Shown one piece after another: positions 33,203 through 44,300 of a DNA stretch of 64,000 nucleotides (positions are counted from its first letter, which is position 1; the number at the start of each line of letters is the position of its first letter). Origin of the DNA: Lachnospiraceae bacterium (GTDB lineage: Bacteria; Bacillota; Clostridia; Lachnospirales; Lachnospiraceae); assembly GCA_017467805.1 (NCBI GenBank), contig JAFUKJ010000030.1, positions 1-64,000 of the forward strand, in the 5' to 3' direction. A program made the translations under genes and the position numbers. The notes beneath the pieces were generated by a model. The model searched no databases, had not been told where the DNA came from, and was given only the letters and a program-made list of their open reading frames with translations.

Positions 33203-34236
33203 TATTCGCCTGTAATACCTGCACGGTCGATACTCTCTACGAAATATCTCTGGAGCACGAAATACATAATCAATACAGGTAAAATACTTAGCATTGTACC
33301 AGCCATACTGATTGACTCATTAAGGCTTGTCGCACCACTTTGTGCTGTCTGCGCATACTGAGAATAGTTACTTGCAAACTTATCAAGCTGAATAACGAGT
33401 GAAGTCCAACCAGACTCTGTCATAATACCTGATACATACATCTGTGTTAAGTATGACTCATTCCAGTACCATACGAATGAGAACAGGAATACTGTCAAAA
33501 TCGCAGGTGCTGCCGATGGCAGAGAAATCCTGATAAATGACTTAAAATATCCCGCACCATCAATCTGTGCTGCTTCAATCAATACCTTAGGTACCTGACG
33601 GAAGAACTGGAAGAATATCAGTATGAAAATCGGTGCATTAATACCCTGTGCCAAAAGTGACGGAAGGATAAATGCCTTAAGACTTCCAAGAATACCAATA
33701 TTATTATAAAGCACATATGTAGGAATCATGGTTACCTGGCTTGGAAGGATAAATGAGAATATAATAACTCCAAGAATCGCCTTCTTGCCTGGGAACTCAA
33801 ATCTCGCCAAACCATAGCCTACTATCGAACACGACAATACATTTAATATAGTCGGTACACCTGCAATGATTATACTCATTCCAAGAGACTTCCAGAAGTC
33901 CATACTTCTTCCCGCCTGTGCATAGTTCGCTATATTCAATGTACTTGGAATCCAGTTAATGGAAGAATCCAACAAATCATCCAAATTCATCAATGAACTA
34001 CTCAGCATATACAATATCGGATAAAGGTAAATAAAGCCGATACAAATCAGAAGGGCATATACCACCAACTGCTTTAAAAAACCTTCCTTTTCTTTAGAAC
34101 CAAACAGGAATCTCTGAATCTTATCCTTATCGGTCTCTGTCAGCTTATGAGGTCTGAAAGCGGCTTTAGTAGTCGCCTGAGCCATCGTAGGTTGAGTATT
34201 TGCGTTTTGCTCTTGCTTTTTCAATCTTCTTGGCAT
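33202..34236 (-). CDS. Carbohydrate ABC transporter permease (MalG type), transporter 2
   Basis: 344 residues: a cytoplasmic N-terminus of about 65 residues, then six membrane helices. The EAA loop, contact site for the ATPase, is 'EAAQIDGAGYFKSFIRISLP' at about 220-240. Translation starts at 34236, with AGGAGG nine bases upstream, although this lies 71 bases inside the preceding permease gene; the next in-frame ATG (34185) has no ribosome site. Second permease of the pair with 34166-35236. The substrate is probably an oligosaccharide handled by a neighbouring binding protein. No ATPase is encoded in the window. Confidence 0.9.
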   Translation of the reverse strand: MPRRLKKQEQNANTQPTMAQATTKAAFRPHKLTETDKDKIQRFLFGSKEKEGFLKQLVVYALLICIGFIYLYPILYMLSSSLMNLDDLLDSSINWIPSTLNIANYAQAGRSMDFWKSLGMSIIIAGVPTILNVLSCSIVGYGLARFEFPGKKAILGVIIFSFILPSQVTMIPTYVLYNNIGILGSLKAFILPSLLAQGINAPIFILIFFQFFRQVPKVLIEAAQIDGAGYFKSFIRISLPSAAPAILTVFLFSFVWYWNESYLTQMYVSGIMTESGWTSLVIQLDKFASNYSQYAQTAQSGATSLNESISMAGTMLSILPVLIMYFVLQRYFVESIDRAGITGE

Positions 34237-35236
34237 TTCTTGCTGACCTCCTTTCTACCTTTCTCTCCATTCTTGCTTCTTTCTTCATTGCCTTTTTAGC
34301 CTTCTTAACCTGACGTTCATAAACATCCTTACGCGCCATGAGAAGCACTGCGAAGAGTCCAACAATTAACAATACAACTAAAGAATATATCCATGCCATT
34401 GCTGATGCATATCCATAACCCTTTTCCTTTGTTCCTGAGAACATCGCACTCTGAATCAATCCAATAATACTATTCTGATCATTGCCTGAAATAAATACAA
34501 CAGTATATACAACGTTAATCAAAATCATCGGCTTAATAGTAGGAAGTGTAATCTTCCAGAAACACTCCCAGCCTGAACCACCATCAATCTGTGCTGCCTC
34601 ATACATAGAACGGTCAATCTTCTGCAATGCAGATAAGAAAATCAAAATCTGCACACCTGAATACCAAAGAATCATAATCATACTTTGGAATAATTCCGAA
34701 ATCGCATCTGCCATACCCTTTGGCAAAAAGGTTGATATCGCATCTACAATCGTCTGTGTATCAATTGTGGAAATCGTAGCTGCCCCCTGCTCTGAAAGCA
34801 TACCCATAACAGGTCCGCTTACTACGATAACAGGAAGGAAGAAAATCAATCTAAAGAAGCCTTTAAACTTGATATTTCCATTCAATAGCATCGCAATAAT
34901 CAAAGCAAATACTACAACAATCGGTACCGACAAAATCGTTGAAGTCATATACTCCACAATCTGAATCGGAAAATCAGGATCCGAGAACAAAATCTGCGTA
35001 AAATTTCCTGTTCCAAGGAAAGTAAACTTATATCCCTTTGGTGTGATTCTGATATTATTAAGCGCGTACCAGAAGGAATTTCCCATGGTGTAAATGAGGA
35101 AAATTGCGCAACCGATAATCCACGGTGTAACGAAAAGCAATCCTGTAATTGCTTCACGTCTGGCAAGACGTCCCGGCTTAATTTTTGCTTTATTCTTTTT
35201 TTCAAGCTTTTTTGCCATTCTGCTTTCTTTACTCAT
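34166..35236 (-). CDS. Carbohydrate ABC transporter permease (MalF type), transporter 2
   Basis: 356 residues with six membrane helices and the EAA loop 'YEAAQIDGGSGWECFWKITLP' at about 210-230. Both ends are very basic: Lys/Arg-rich residues 1-27 and a long C-terminal tail of about 55 residues ('KKAKKAMKKEARMERKVERR') that overlaps the next gene in another frame. That tail is unusual for MalF-type permeases. It starts directly after the DUF5696-like gene (no gap), indicating one mRNA and possibly coupled translation. Confidence 0.9.
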   Translation of the reverse strand: MSKESRMAKKLEKKNKAKIKPGRLARREAITGLLFVTPWIIGCAIFLIYTMGNSFWYALNNIRITPKGYKFTFLGTGNFTQILFSDPDFPIQIVEYMTSTILSVPIVVVFALIIAMLLNGNIKFKGFFRLIFFLPVIVVSGPVMGMLSEQGAATISTIDTQTIVDAISTFLPKGMADAISELFQSMIMILWYSGVQILIFLSALQKIDRSMYEAAQIDGGSGWECFWKITLPTIKPMILINVVYTVVFISGNDQNSIIGLIQSAMFSGTKEKGYGYASAMAWIYSLVVLLIVGLFAVLLMARKDVYERQVKKAKKAMKKEARMERKVERRSARNAKKIEKARAKRKYSTYDGSGDY

Positions 35237-37429
35237 TTACTTCACCACCTTTGCAGATAAGCCATCAATTGTAACACCTTCTACTGTTACAGCATTATCC
35301 GTATAGTTTACATAAATCACAACGCCGTTATCGTATGTAACTTTGTTGACACCTGTCTCTACCTTGTCATGACGTGCAATATATGCGTCTGCTGTTGCTT
35401 CTGCAATCGCTTTAAACTCCGCATCATATGCAATCACTGAATCTCTGTAGGTATCATACTTTGTACTATAAAGATCAGAAGACTTGGTATAAATCAAATC
35501 TGCAGAATCTTCATAGGTCAGATAGAAGGATGGATATACACCTGCTTCTATCATCTGTAATCTGAACTCCTGCTTATTCGCCTGGAAATTCACATAGTCA
35601 GAATACATAGGGATGCTTCCCTTTAATACCATCGACATAAATGGAATCTCTTCATCCTCATACATATAAGCAGAAGAACCAAGCGGCATATCAAGGAATG
35701 CTTGCGCATCCTTCCAAAGGTAAGCAAACGGCTCCTCGAGAATCAAATTTGTCTTGTCAGCTATGTTAGAAACAATATTCTCATAAGTCTTTGCACAATC
35801 AAATCTTGTGTAGAACTTACCGCTGTAGCTATAAGAGAAAATATTATCCGTAATACCTGCAAGTGCAAGATTATTAACACCCTTATCTGTATATGACTCA
35901 ACAAACTTATCCAAAATTGTCTCTGTCTTGAATGGTAATACATAATTAAAGGTCTGGTATACATTGTCACGGGATGTAATCTCAAGCTTTCTCTTATTTA
36001 CCTTCTTAACCGCATTAAAGGTTGTATTATTCTCCTCAGGGTTAGAAAGTAAAGACTCATTGTAAAGATATACATCATAATTCTTCTCAGCCCAGTCTGT
36101 AATCAGCTCTGTCACTGCAGAAGTACCGCCAATCTCACCATCTGCCTTATACTTTGTAATCGGAACATCATAGAGACCGCCTGCCTGCCAACCCTTATAG
36201 ACAGATAACAGGCTGTTTACGCCATTACTCTGTAAATCAGCAAACATCTCCTCCATCTGCTCTGTAGTTGTCATGGTAACAGCTCTCTTGAATACCATGA
36301 ATTCTTCTCTCTCTGTACCAAGGAAGTCTACACGAGTCTTATACTCTGTATCCGCAGCCTCAAGCATACCATTCGCCTGAAGATACTCACGGTAAGCAAC
36401 TGCCATACCTGAGTAATCTGCTGCATCATCAGTCAACAGGACATAACGAACCTGTAAATTACTATGTGTTCTGTCTGCCTCAGCCTGTGTTACTGTACCT
36501 GAGTTAGAATTGTTCAATGGCTGTACATAAATCTTACGCACGGTAAACTTCGCAAAGCAACGATTGTAATTAACCATAACTCCGTTTGGATGCGCTTCAA
36601 TGCTGGCTCTCTGATTACCATCCTCAACGATGGCAAGATAACCAATCTTATCCTCTGTATGCATCATACCAAATATAGGCGCAAGCACTTTCTCAGGATC
36701 AACTACTGTATCATATCTTTCCCACAACAGAACCTCTGTAGTAGAATCTGTAAAACCTGCATCCGAACCATAAATCACCTGTGAGAAACCACTTGCATAA
36801 CGTCCATCCTTATCATCAAGATAAATCATTGCACCGTTTCCATCAGGAATAAACATATAGCCTTCCTTTGCATCAAGGTAGCTATAGCCCATCATAGGGA
36901 ACAAGCTTACAGTTCCAATATAAGCTGAGCTGTTCTCATAGATAGACTCCTCAGGAACACAAACTATCAGTTCGTCTCCTTCTAAGGATACTTCAACAGC
37001 CAGACCAAAGTCATACTCCTTAAACTCAATGCTCGCTACAAATCCATTATCTGTATATTCATAGCTAATCTCGTTAGGACAGCTTACAAGGTCAACCTGA
37101 TAAGTGTCATTCGCACCCTTAATAGCTGTAAGAACAATACCTGACTGCATATATGCTGTCCAAGTCTTATTATTAATTCCGTCGTCATCCTCAGCCATTA
37201 AGGTTGAGTACAATACCTGACCATTTGTCTTATTCTCTAGGATAACTGACATGGTAGGCTCATATAAATATAATTTATAGCTATCGCTCTCTGCTACCTG
37301 CGCATACTCAGAAGGAATATTTGCAGCCGCAGATGCTGTAAGCTTAGTGCCTGGCAGGCAAGTGATACACATAAGCACTGCCAGCAGCATACATATAACT
37401 CTCTTTAATGCAAATCCTTTAGTTGCCAA
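35237..37429 (-). CDS. Secreted DUF5696-like protein, probable glycan-active or glycan-binding
   Basis: About 731 residues from a TTG at 37429, the best start: AGGTGG precedes it, and it overlaps the upstream stop by 11 bases. Translation further upstream would run through another gene. A signal peptide (to about TASA) is followed by beta-sandwich-rich residues (about 40-330) and a C-terminal half with an alternating helix/strand pattern ('SNGVNSLLSVYKGWQAGGLYDVP', 'LITDWAEKNYDVYLYNE', 'TNLILEEPFAYLW') like a TIM barrel. It resembles DUF5696 proteins that accompany sugar ABC transporters. Enzymatic activity is unproven; I cannot name catalytic residues. Confidence 0.68.
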   Translation of the reverse strand: MATKGFALKRVICMLLAVLMCITCLPGTKLTASAAANIPSEYAQVAESDSYKLYLYEPTMSVILENKTNGQVLYSTLMAEDDDGINNKTWTAYMQSGIVLTAIKGANDTYQVDLVSCPNEISYEYTDNGFVASIEFKEYDFGLAVEVSLEGDELIVCVPEESIYENSSAYIGTVSLFPMMGYSYLDAKEGYMFIPDGNGAMIYLDDKDGRYASGFSQVIYGSDAGFTDSTTEVLLWERYDTVVDPEKVLAPIFGMMHTEDKIGYLAIVEDGNQRASIEAHPNGVMVNYNRCFAKFTVRKIYVQPLNNSNSGTVTQAEADRTHSNLQVRYVLLTDDAADYSGMAVAYREYLQANGMLEAADTEYKTRVDFLGTEREEFMVFKRAVTMTTTEQMEEMFADLQSNGVNSLLSVYKGWQAGGLYDVPITKYKADGEIGGTSAVTELITDWAEKNYDVYLYNESLLSNPEENNTTFNAVKKVNKRKLEITSRDNVYQTFNYVLPFKTETILDKFVESYTDKGVNNLALAGITDNIFSYSYSGKFYTRFDCAKTYENIVSNIADKTNLILEEPFAYLWKDAQAFLDMPLGSSAYMYEDEEIPFMSMVLKGSIPMYSDYVNFQANKQEFRLQMIEAGVYPSFYLTYEDSADLIYTKSSDLYSTKYDTYRDSVIAYDAEFKAIAEATADAYIARHDKVETGVNKVTYDNGVVIYVNYTDNAVTVEGVTIDGLSAKVVK

Positions 37430-39473
37430 TGCGATACACCACCTCTCCGCCAATCGCGATAATAAACTCAAATACCTGTGCCCAAAGTACATAAATGATA
37501 AAGATTAAAAGGGCAAGGATTAAAATTGTAAATACTGTTAATGCAAGTACCTTAAAGGTCTCTTTCATCGTATAGTAGTTAATTTCCTTCACAGAAAGTA
37601 CAAACAATATTGCACACCATGCATAAATCAAAATATATGCAAAAGTAATTAAGAACTCTTCATTGATTGTTACTACATGTGAGAACAGGAATACTACAGG
37701 AATCAATGTAATATATGGTGTTAACGAATATACGAAAGAGCAATATAACTTCTTAATCGTACCTTCACCATCATTGATTGTAGATACCAAATAGCTACAA
37801 CCTGTTACTGCAATCAGAACAATTACAATAGTTGCAATATCAGAGAATAACTCATATCTACCCTCACGAACATTCTTCCAAAGGAAACCACTTAAATACT
37901 TATTAATAATATACTCAATTGCAAATACTGCAACAAGGAAATTAGCAACCCTTAAAGATGCCTTACCTTCTCTTGCAATTCCGTATGTACCTTCAAACGG
38001 ATGCTTCATAAAGTACCATGCATACTGAAGCTTTGCAATAAAGTCAATAGATCCTATCTTCTCCTTAACATCTCTAACTGGCTGTAAGATATTCTTCTTC
38101 TGATCAAGTCTCTTAATAACCTTAGAAAGAACCCAAAGACCAACTACACACCAGATGAAAGGTACGATGTATTTCTTCAATTGAAGATTACGAATCTCCC
38201 ATGAAGCATCTGAGTATCCTTCATAATCCTTTGCAAGCTTTGAATAGTACTGTGCCTTCTCGTAATTTTCTTCCTGGAAGTATGCTCTACCCATAGCCTT
38301 ATTCGCATAGTCAAACATACTGTTCATCTTAAGAACTTCCTCTAATGGTGCCTTACTCTCTGTATAACGTCCTGTTGCATAGAGATTCAGCGCCTCATGC
38401 AGAAGATTAGTAAACTCTGTCGGCTCGAAAATCTGAATCTGTGCCTTATCCTGATCCAGGATATAGATTCTATCCTCTGTATCTACGCCAATTGCGCTTA
38501 CCAATGTACAAAGACCAACTCGCTGAGTACCGTCGTCAGCACCACCGAATACATACAGAATCTCACCTTCATTGTTAAACTCATATACATAACCCTGCTG
38601 AGAAACCATAAATACGTTATCGTGGTTACCAGCTGCAACTGCTGCTGGAATATCATCATAAGTATCAGGCTCAATCATATTCTTACCAGCGATATTCAAT
38701 CTTTTCAGAGTATCATACTCTTCACCACGTGTAACCGTGTAGATAAGACCATTATCATCAATACAAAGGTTATCAGGAGTTGATGGAATATTAGATACCA
38801 TCTTTGCTCTCTGAGCATCTGAAGCAATCGCTCTGTAGATAATTGTCTGAAGAGAACGCTCCGCCTGGTTCGTACCGAAGTATCCAAGGAAGGTTCCTCC
38901 CTCATTTGGCGAAATCTCTACGATACCATTCGTATTAGATTCGCAGACAACATACATGATTCCTGCATCATTAACAACAATCTTGATAGGAAGGAACTCT
39001 AATGCATCACCGTACAGTGGGCTTGCAGGCTTACCATACTGATTCAGCAAATCTCCATTCTCATCAAATTCAAAAATACTCTGGGCATCTCTGTCCGCAA
39101 CATAAACATGATTGTTCTTTGTTACAAATACACCCTTTGGTGTCTTCAGAGTACCTTCACCGATAATCTTAACAAGATTACCCTCTAAGTCACCGACAAC
39201 AACACGGCTGTTGCCTGTATCGGCAACATAAATAAATCCGTCATCGGTAATACACATATCACTCGGACCACTTAATGCTTCCTCATCAAACTTAGCAATC
39301 GTCTCATAAGGAAGATAAGCTGTCTGTGTCTGCATAATTGAGCCATAGCCATCAAAGGTATACGTCTTATAAGGCGCATCCTCTGCCTGTACTGTAAGAG
39401 CACTACTCATTACCAGTACCATAGCAAGCAGGCTTAAAGCTATTCTTTTAAAGTTCAATATATACTTTTTCAT
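37419..39473 (-). CDS. Membrane protein with NHL propeller, TPR and Yip1 domain
   Basis: 684 residues: a signal-like first helix (about 8-30), an extracellular six-bladed NHL propeller (about 50-345, blades with 'PSDMCITDDGFIYVADTGNSRVVV' and 'PKGVFVTKNNHVYVADRD'), a TPR-like pair of helices (about 350-410, 'AMGRAYFQEENYEKAQYYSKLA'), a membrane helix (about 420), a cytoplasmic loop, and a C-terminal five-helix Yip1-type membrane domain (about 490-680). It is encoded between two permease pairs in one operon. An assembly scaffold or substrate-presenting partner of the importers is plausible; no function is established from sequence. Confidence 0.75.
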   Translation of the reverse strand: MKKYILNFKRIALSLLAMVLVMSSALTVQAEDAPYKTYTFDGYGSIMQTQTAYLPYETIAKFDEEALSGPSDMCITDDGFIYVADTGNSRVVVGDLEGNLVKIIGEGTLKTPKGVFVTKNNHVYVADRDAQSIFEFDENGDLLNQYGKPASPLYGDALEFLPIKIVVNDAGIMYVVCESNTNGIVEISPNEGGTFLGYFGTNQAERSLQTIIYRAIASDAQRAKMVSNIPSTPDNLCIDDNGLIYTVTRGEEYDTLKRLNIAGKNMIEPDTYDDIPAAVAAGNHDNVFMVSQQGYVYEFNNEGEILYVFGGADDGTQRVGLCTLVSAIGVDTEDRIYILDQDKAQIQIFEPTEFTNLLHEALNLYATGRYTESKAPLEEVLKMNSMFDYANKAMGRAYFQEENYEKAQYYSKLAKDYEGYSDASWEIRNLQLKKYIVPFIWCVVGLWVLSKVIKRLDQKKNILQPVRDVKEKIGSIDFIAKLQYAWYFMKHPFEGTYGIAREGKASLRVANFLVAVFAIEYIINKYLSGFLWKNVREGRYELFSDIATIVIVLIAVTGCSYLVSTINDGEGTIKKLYCSFVYSLTPYITLIPVVFLFSHVVTINEEFLITFAYILIYAWCAILFVLSVKEINYYTMKETFKVLALTVFTILILALLIFIIYVLWAQVFEFIIAIGGEVVYRIGN

Positions 39474-39492
39474 ACGCTAACCGCCTTCTTAA

Positions 39493-40362
39493 TTATTTGA
39501 TACCGGAATGTGCCATTGTGTTCATAACGTTCTTCTGTAAGATACAGAATAATACAAGGTTTGGCACGAACATAATCAATGCTGCTGCCGCTGCCATACC
39601 CTGACCAGCTACAGTGTTATTGGCATTTGCCAATGTATTCATATAGAAGGTCAGTGTCTTCATACTGTCATCATTCACGAAATAGTTAGAGGTCTCCATA
39701 TTGGTCCATACCTGCTGGAATACCAAAATCGCAGCTGTTGCAATCGCAGGCTTAATCATTGGAAGAATAATCTTAAAATAAACCTTAAGGTCATTTGCTC
39801 CATCAATATATGCCGCCTCTAACAAGGAATCAGGCACCTGATCCACGAACTGTTTTACAAGGAAAAGTGCTACAGGCACAGCCAAAAGTGGAAGAATATG
39901 TGCTGCATAGCTATCTACCATTCCACCAAGACTGATTACCAGGTATCTTGGAATCAATACCGCTGTTCCTACGAACATAATCGCAATCTGGTTAATATTC
40001 ATCAAAATATGCTTTGCCTTAAACTTAATCTTTGATAACGCGAATGCCGCGCAGGTTGTAAATAACAAAGAAAGAAAAATTGTTACTACAGTTACGATGA
40101 GACTGTTAAATACATAACGGCTCAGCGGAATACCTGCTGTACGGCTTGCTTTAATCAAAGCCGTAAAATTATCCAATGTAGGATTCTTAACAATAAATGT
40201 CGGTGGGAAGGCAAATAACTCTTCCATCGGCTTAAATGCATGATTAATGATAAAGACAATCGGTAGTGCCATAAAAATAACCAAAGGAAGCACTGCAATA
40301 ATAATCTTTATCTGACTTTTTTCAAAATGTTGCGGATTAATCCGTCGTCCCTTATATGCCAT
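39493..40362 (-). CDS. Carbohydrate ABC transporter permease (MalG type), transporter 1
   Basis: 289 residues, six membrane helices, EAA loop 'LEAAYIDGANDLKVYFKIILP' at about 178-198. It follows its MalF-type partner by eight bases and precedes the NHL/Yip1 gene by 19 bases, so all are in one operon. Together with 40371-41291 and the 1003-residue binding protein it makes the first importer of the cluster. Confidence 0.92.
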   Translation of the reverse strand: MAYKGRRINPQHFEKSQIKIIIAVLPLVIFMALPIVFIINHAFKPMEELFAFPPTFIVKNPTLDNFTALIKASRTAGIPLSRYVFNSLIVTVVTIFLSLLFTTCAAFALSKIKFKAKHILMNINQIAIMFVGTAVLIPRYLVISLGGMVDSYAAHILPLLAVPVALFLVKQFVDQVPDSLLEAAYIDGANDLKVYFKIILPMIKPAIATAAILVFQQVWTNMETSNYFVNDDSMKTLTFYMNTLANANNTVAGQGMAAAAALIMFVPNLVLFCILQKNVMNTMAHSGIK

Positions 40363-40370
40363 ATTGCCTC

Positions 40371-41291
40371 CTAATCTTCTTCTGTAAAGAGCTTATTAGC
40401 TACCTTAGAGAATATTTGCACAATCAATAACAACACTACAGATACAGCCGCTGCATAACCCATTTCATAACGTAAGAAACCGTAGTCCTCAATGTGGTTA
40501 ACTAACAACTGTGAAGCATATCCAGGTGAAGGGTTACCTGTTAATAAGGTATAGATAGAACCTGCCTGGAATGCATTTACGATACTCATAACCGCTGCAA
40601 AGAACATCTGTGGCTTCATACTTGGAATCGTAATGTAAATCATCTCCTGGAATCTGTTCTTAATACCGTCAATTGCTCCCGCTTCATATAGAGATTCATC
40701 AACATTCAGAATACCTGCAATCAAGGACAGGAAACCAATACCCATACTTGACCATAAACCGATAACGATAACAATCGGTAACAGATAATTCTCATTAATC
40801 AACCAGATAATCGGCTCTGTAATAATACCAAGCTCCATAAGCCAGCTGTTCAAAAGACCTGTCTGGTCACCTGAGAAAATAACCTTCCATACAACACCCA
40901 TTGCAACACCAGCTGTCATACTTGGTGAATAAATAATCAAAGCAAACACCGTTCTGAGCATACTTGGAAGATTACAAAGAGCCCAAGCAAGTACGAAGGA
41001 TAAGATATATCCACCGACACCTACTACCAACGCATATACTACTGTATTCGGAAGTACATGCTGCATAAATACCTCATCATTGGTTAGAACTGTAATGTAG
41101 TTCAGGAAACCAACCCATGATGGAAACTCAATCGCATTAAAGTTTGTAAACGATAAGATTACTGCCAAAATAACAGGCACTAAAATGAAAATCGTAAACA
41201 CAATTGCATAAGGCAAAATGAACAGATAACCGTTTTTGTTATTATCTCTTCTTGCCAGTTTCTTTGAAGTAGTGACTAATTTTTTACTCAT
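40371..41291 (-). CDS. Carbohydrate ABC transporter permease (MalF type), transporter 1
   Basis: 306 residues, six membrane helices, EAA loop '[20 protein letters not shown]' at about 201-220. It starts 15 bases after the large binding-protein gene. Typical MalF length without the large periplasmic loop of enterobacterial MalF. Confidence 0.92.
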   Translation of the reverse strand: MSKKLVTTSKKLARRDNNKNGYLFILPYAIVFTIFILVPVILAVILSFTNFNAIEFPSWVGFLNYITVLTNDEVFMQHVLPNTVVYALVVGVGGYILSFVLAWALCNLPSMLRTVFALIIYSPSMTAGVAMGVVWKVIFSGDQTGLLNSWLMELGIITEPIIWLINENYLLPIVIVIGLWSSMGIGFLSLIAGILNVDESLYEAGAIDGIKNRFQEMIYITIPSMKPQMFFAAVMSIVNAFQAGSIYTLLTGNPSPGYASQLLVNHIEDYGFLRYEMGYAAAVSVVLLLIVQIFSKVANKLFTEED

Positions 41292-41306
41292 ATCTATTCA
41301 TCACCC

Positions 41307-44300
41307 CTATTCTTCCCTGCCTAACAATCTACGCACTGTTTCGATTGTCGGAATTCTATATTCTTCGATAGTATTACCCTCACTATCAATGTACTCAAAC
41401 TCTTCCAGCTTTCTGTCGATTTCTCGATTAATTGTCTTAACCGCTTCATCAATTCGAGTCTGTGCTGTGTCACCGTTAACAACGATGTCATTAAATGCGT
41501 TACTAATCTCACGCTCTAATAAGTATGTACCTGGTACTCTAGCAACATCTATTACATGAGACATCTGCTCTGCAATTACCTGCTTATCCTGAGTATCCCA
41601 AGGAAGCTGCATAAATGCATCAAGATTAGCTGTTGTCCACATATACTCATCACCATAGATATTCTGTAAGTTCTGACCGAACTCAGCCTGAATCTCTGTT
41701 GATGACCACCACTCAACAAACTGCCATGCCTTCTGCTCACGCTCTGCATCCGACTTAAAGATAACGCTACTCTCTGCACAACCACATACTGTTCTGTCGA
41801 TTGTACCATCCTCCTGCTCTACACCTGGAACCAAAGCGATTTCCCATGAGTTCTGAAGCTCAGGTGCTGCATTGGACATAAGGTTGTAAGTTGCATAATC
41901 AGCTACACCGATTGGCATATCGCCATTTCTTAAGTGCTGATAGAAGTTATCAATGTTGATTGGCATATCATAAATTGTGAAAAGCTCTGTTAAATATGTA
42001 AATCCATCAATTGCCTCTGCATTACCAAATGCTGTACCTTCCTGTGCTGTCGCCTCATATAAAGAACCGCCAAACTGATGAATTAAAGGTGTTGTACCAT
42101 GGAAGTTTCTCATAGCAAGCATACCTGATACAGGCTGATAATAATTCAAACCTCTCATCTTAAGCTCTGGAAGCATATCTACTACATCCTGCATTGTATC
42201 AGGAACCTCAAGTCCTAACTTATCCAAAATATCAGAACGGTAGAATAACACCCAGAAGTTCATGGTCTCAGGCATAGAGTAAATACTGTCATTAATCGTA
42301 CCTGTTAAGAAGAAACCTTCTCCATAAGGCTCAGCCGCCTCCTGGAAACCTTCAAACTGTGTCATATCCACAAGCGCTCCTCTAATAGCAAGCTCGTATG
42401 GAATTGTATAGTTAATACCTGTTGCTACGTCAGGTGCGTTACCTGATGTATTCGCAAGTACCAGCTTATACTGGTCAGGCATGATACTGATATCTACCTC
42501 AATACCTGTCTCAGGAGTAAATGACTCATCAATCATCTTCTGCATAATCTGAACATACTGGCTTGAACGGTTAACCCATACCTGTAAATGGTCAGGGTCT
42601 GTATTATTAGTTGAATAAGCCTGGTCTGTAAAGGAAGCTACGAATCTCTTAATATTCAGACCTGCTGAAGCAAAGATATTAGGCTTCTTAGGAAGCTCTG
42701 CTCCCTCCTGATAAATGTAAATTCTATCAATCGCAAGGTTATTCTTAATTAAGTTATCTACTGTATTCGCAAGATGTCTGTTAACACTGGATGCACTTGT
42801 ACAAAGCTCTGCTACACGGTAAGGAATCTCATCAGGCTCCTCTGCAAGAGAGATTAACTGCTCTGCTGCAATACTCATAGATGAAAGAATCGCAATCGCC
42901 TTATCTGTCTTCGCATGGTCACGTACTGTCTCCTGCAATGCATATAATCTGTCAGCATATCCGAACAACTGCTCCTCAAGGTTCGGAATATACTTAGAAA
43001 GCTTCAGGTCACGGTACTTATCTGAATTCGTACCTGCTACCTTAGTAATCTCTAACGCAAGGTCATTAACACCTGACATAATCTCATCAAGCGCTTCCAT
43101 AATCTCTCTAAGCTCATCAATCGCTATTGTATAAGAGATTGTATGTGTTCCCTCTTCAAGATAAACACTCAGCTTCTGCTCTGTAGCATCCTGTAAAGTT
43201 ACTGTCTTATACTTATTGGTATAATCCAAAGCATAAGAAGCAAATGCTGTGTTAGGAATCTCACCATCAATTTCAATATTAACAAATACAGGGAAGTCAT
43301 TCTTATCTGACTGTCTGTAGTTCATTCCAATATAATAGTAACCAGCCTTCTCTACATTGAATTCATATGTAATCTTCTGTCCTGCTGATGAGTAAGATGC
43401 AGAATCAATTGTATTCAATACCGTATCTGTTACCTCATATGGATCAAGGCTTGTATCATACTCAGCGATTGCATGAATCGAAGAATCATTTCTATAGGTA
43501 AAGTCCTCTGCCTGAATCTGAATAAAAGCATCGCCCTCTGCCACCTCTGAAGAAGTGTACTCGGCAATTACCTCTGGCTGTGTCAGGATAATACCACCTA
43601 ATAAGAAGTTACCTTCATTAATCTTAAGAGTAAGCTCATGTGTACCTGCTGTAAGCTCTACATTCAATGCTCTTGAATAACGGTAGCTACCGTCACCTAT
43701 AGCCTTAACCTCCCACTGTATTAACTTGTCAGGTACTGTAACGATTTCATTATCGTATCTATCATAAGACTTCTCTGCCTTAGCTACCCATGTAGTCTCG
43801 AACTCGAGATTACGAAGCTCATAGAATGGATAGTCACCATCTATCTGCATAGCGATACCTACAGGAAGTACAGAAGCATCATATGATAAATACTCTAACT
43901 GCATCTCATATACCGCAGTCTCAGGCACATCAATTGTCAAAGTAACCTCTTCATCTACCTTAAGGCCTAATACCTGAGAAGCCTTCTCATACTCATATGT
44001 ATCAGATGTCAGCTTATCAGAGCCTGCCGCCATATCCTGTGCCGCAAAATAAACATCCTCTCCCTGATAATTATCAGCAGTGTACTTCGCACTTACTTTC
44101 GTATAGTTGCGGGAAATCATCTCACTGATGTATTCCTCCTCCATATTATAAGTAGAAGCGTACTCGCTGCTTTCTTCATCTGCTCTTACAATAAGTGCTG
44201 ATGAAGTATCCACGCATATACCGAAGCACATGCTTGCTGCCATTCCCAAAGAAATAATTCTTGAAATCAATCTCGATGATATTCTTTTGGTTTTTCTGTT

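Noticed and set aside
34482-34964. 160-codon plus-strand ORF
   Set aside because: Entirely antisense to the MalF-type permease, which has clear homology features; no ribosome site or family signal.
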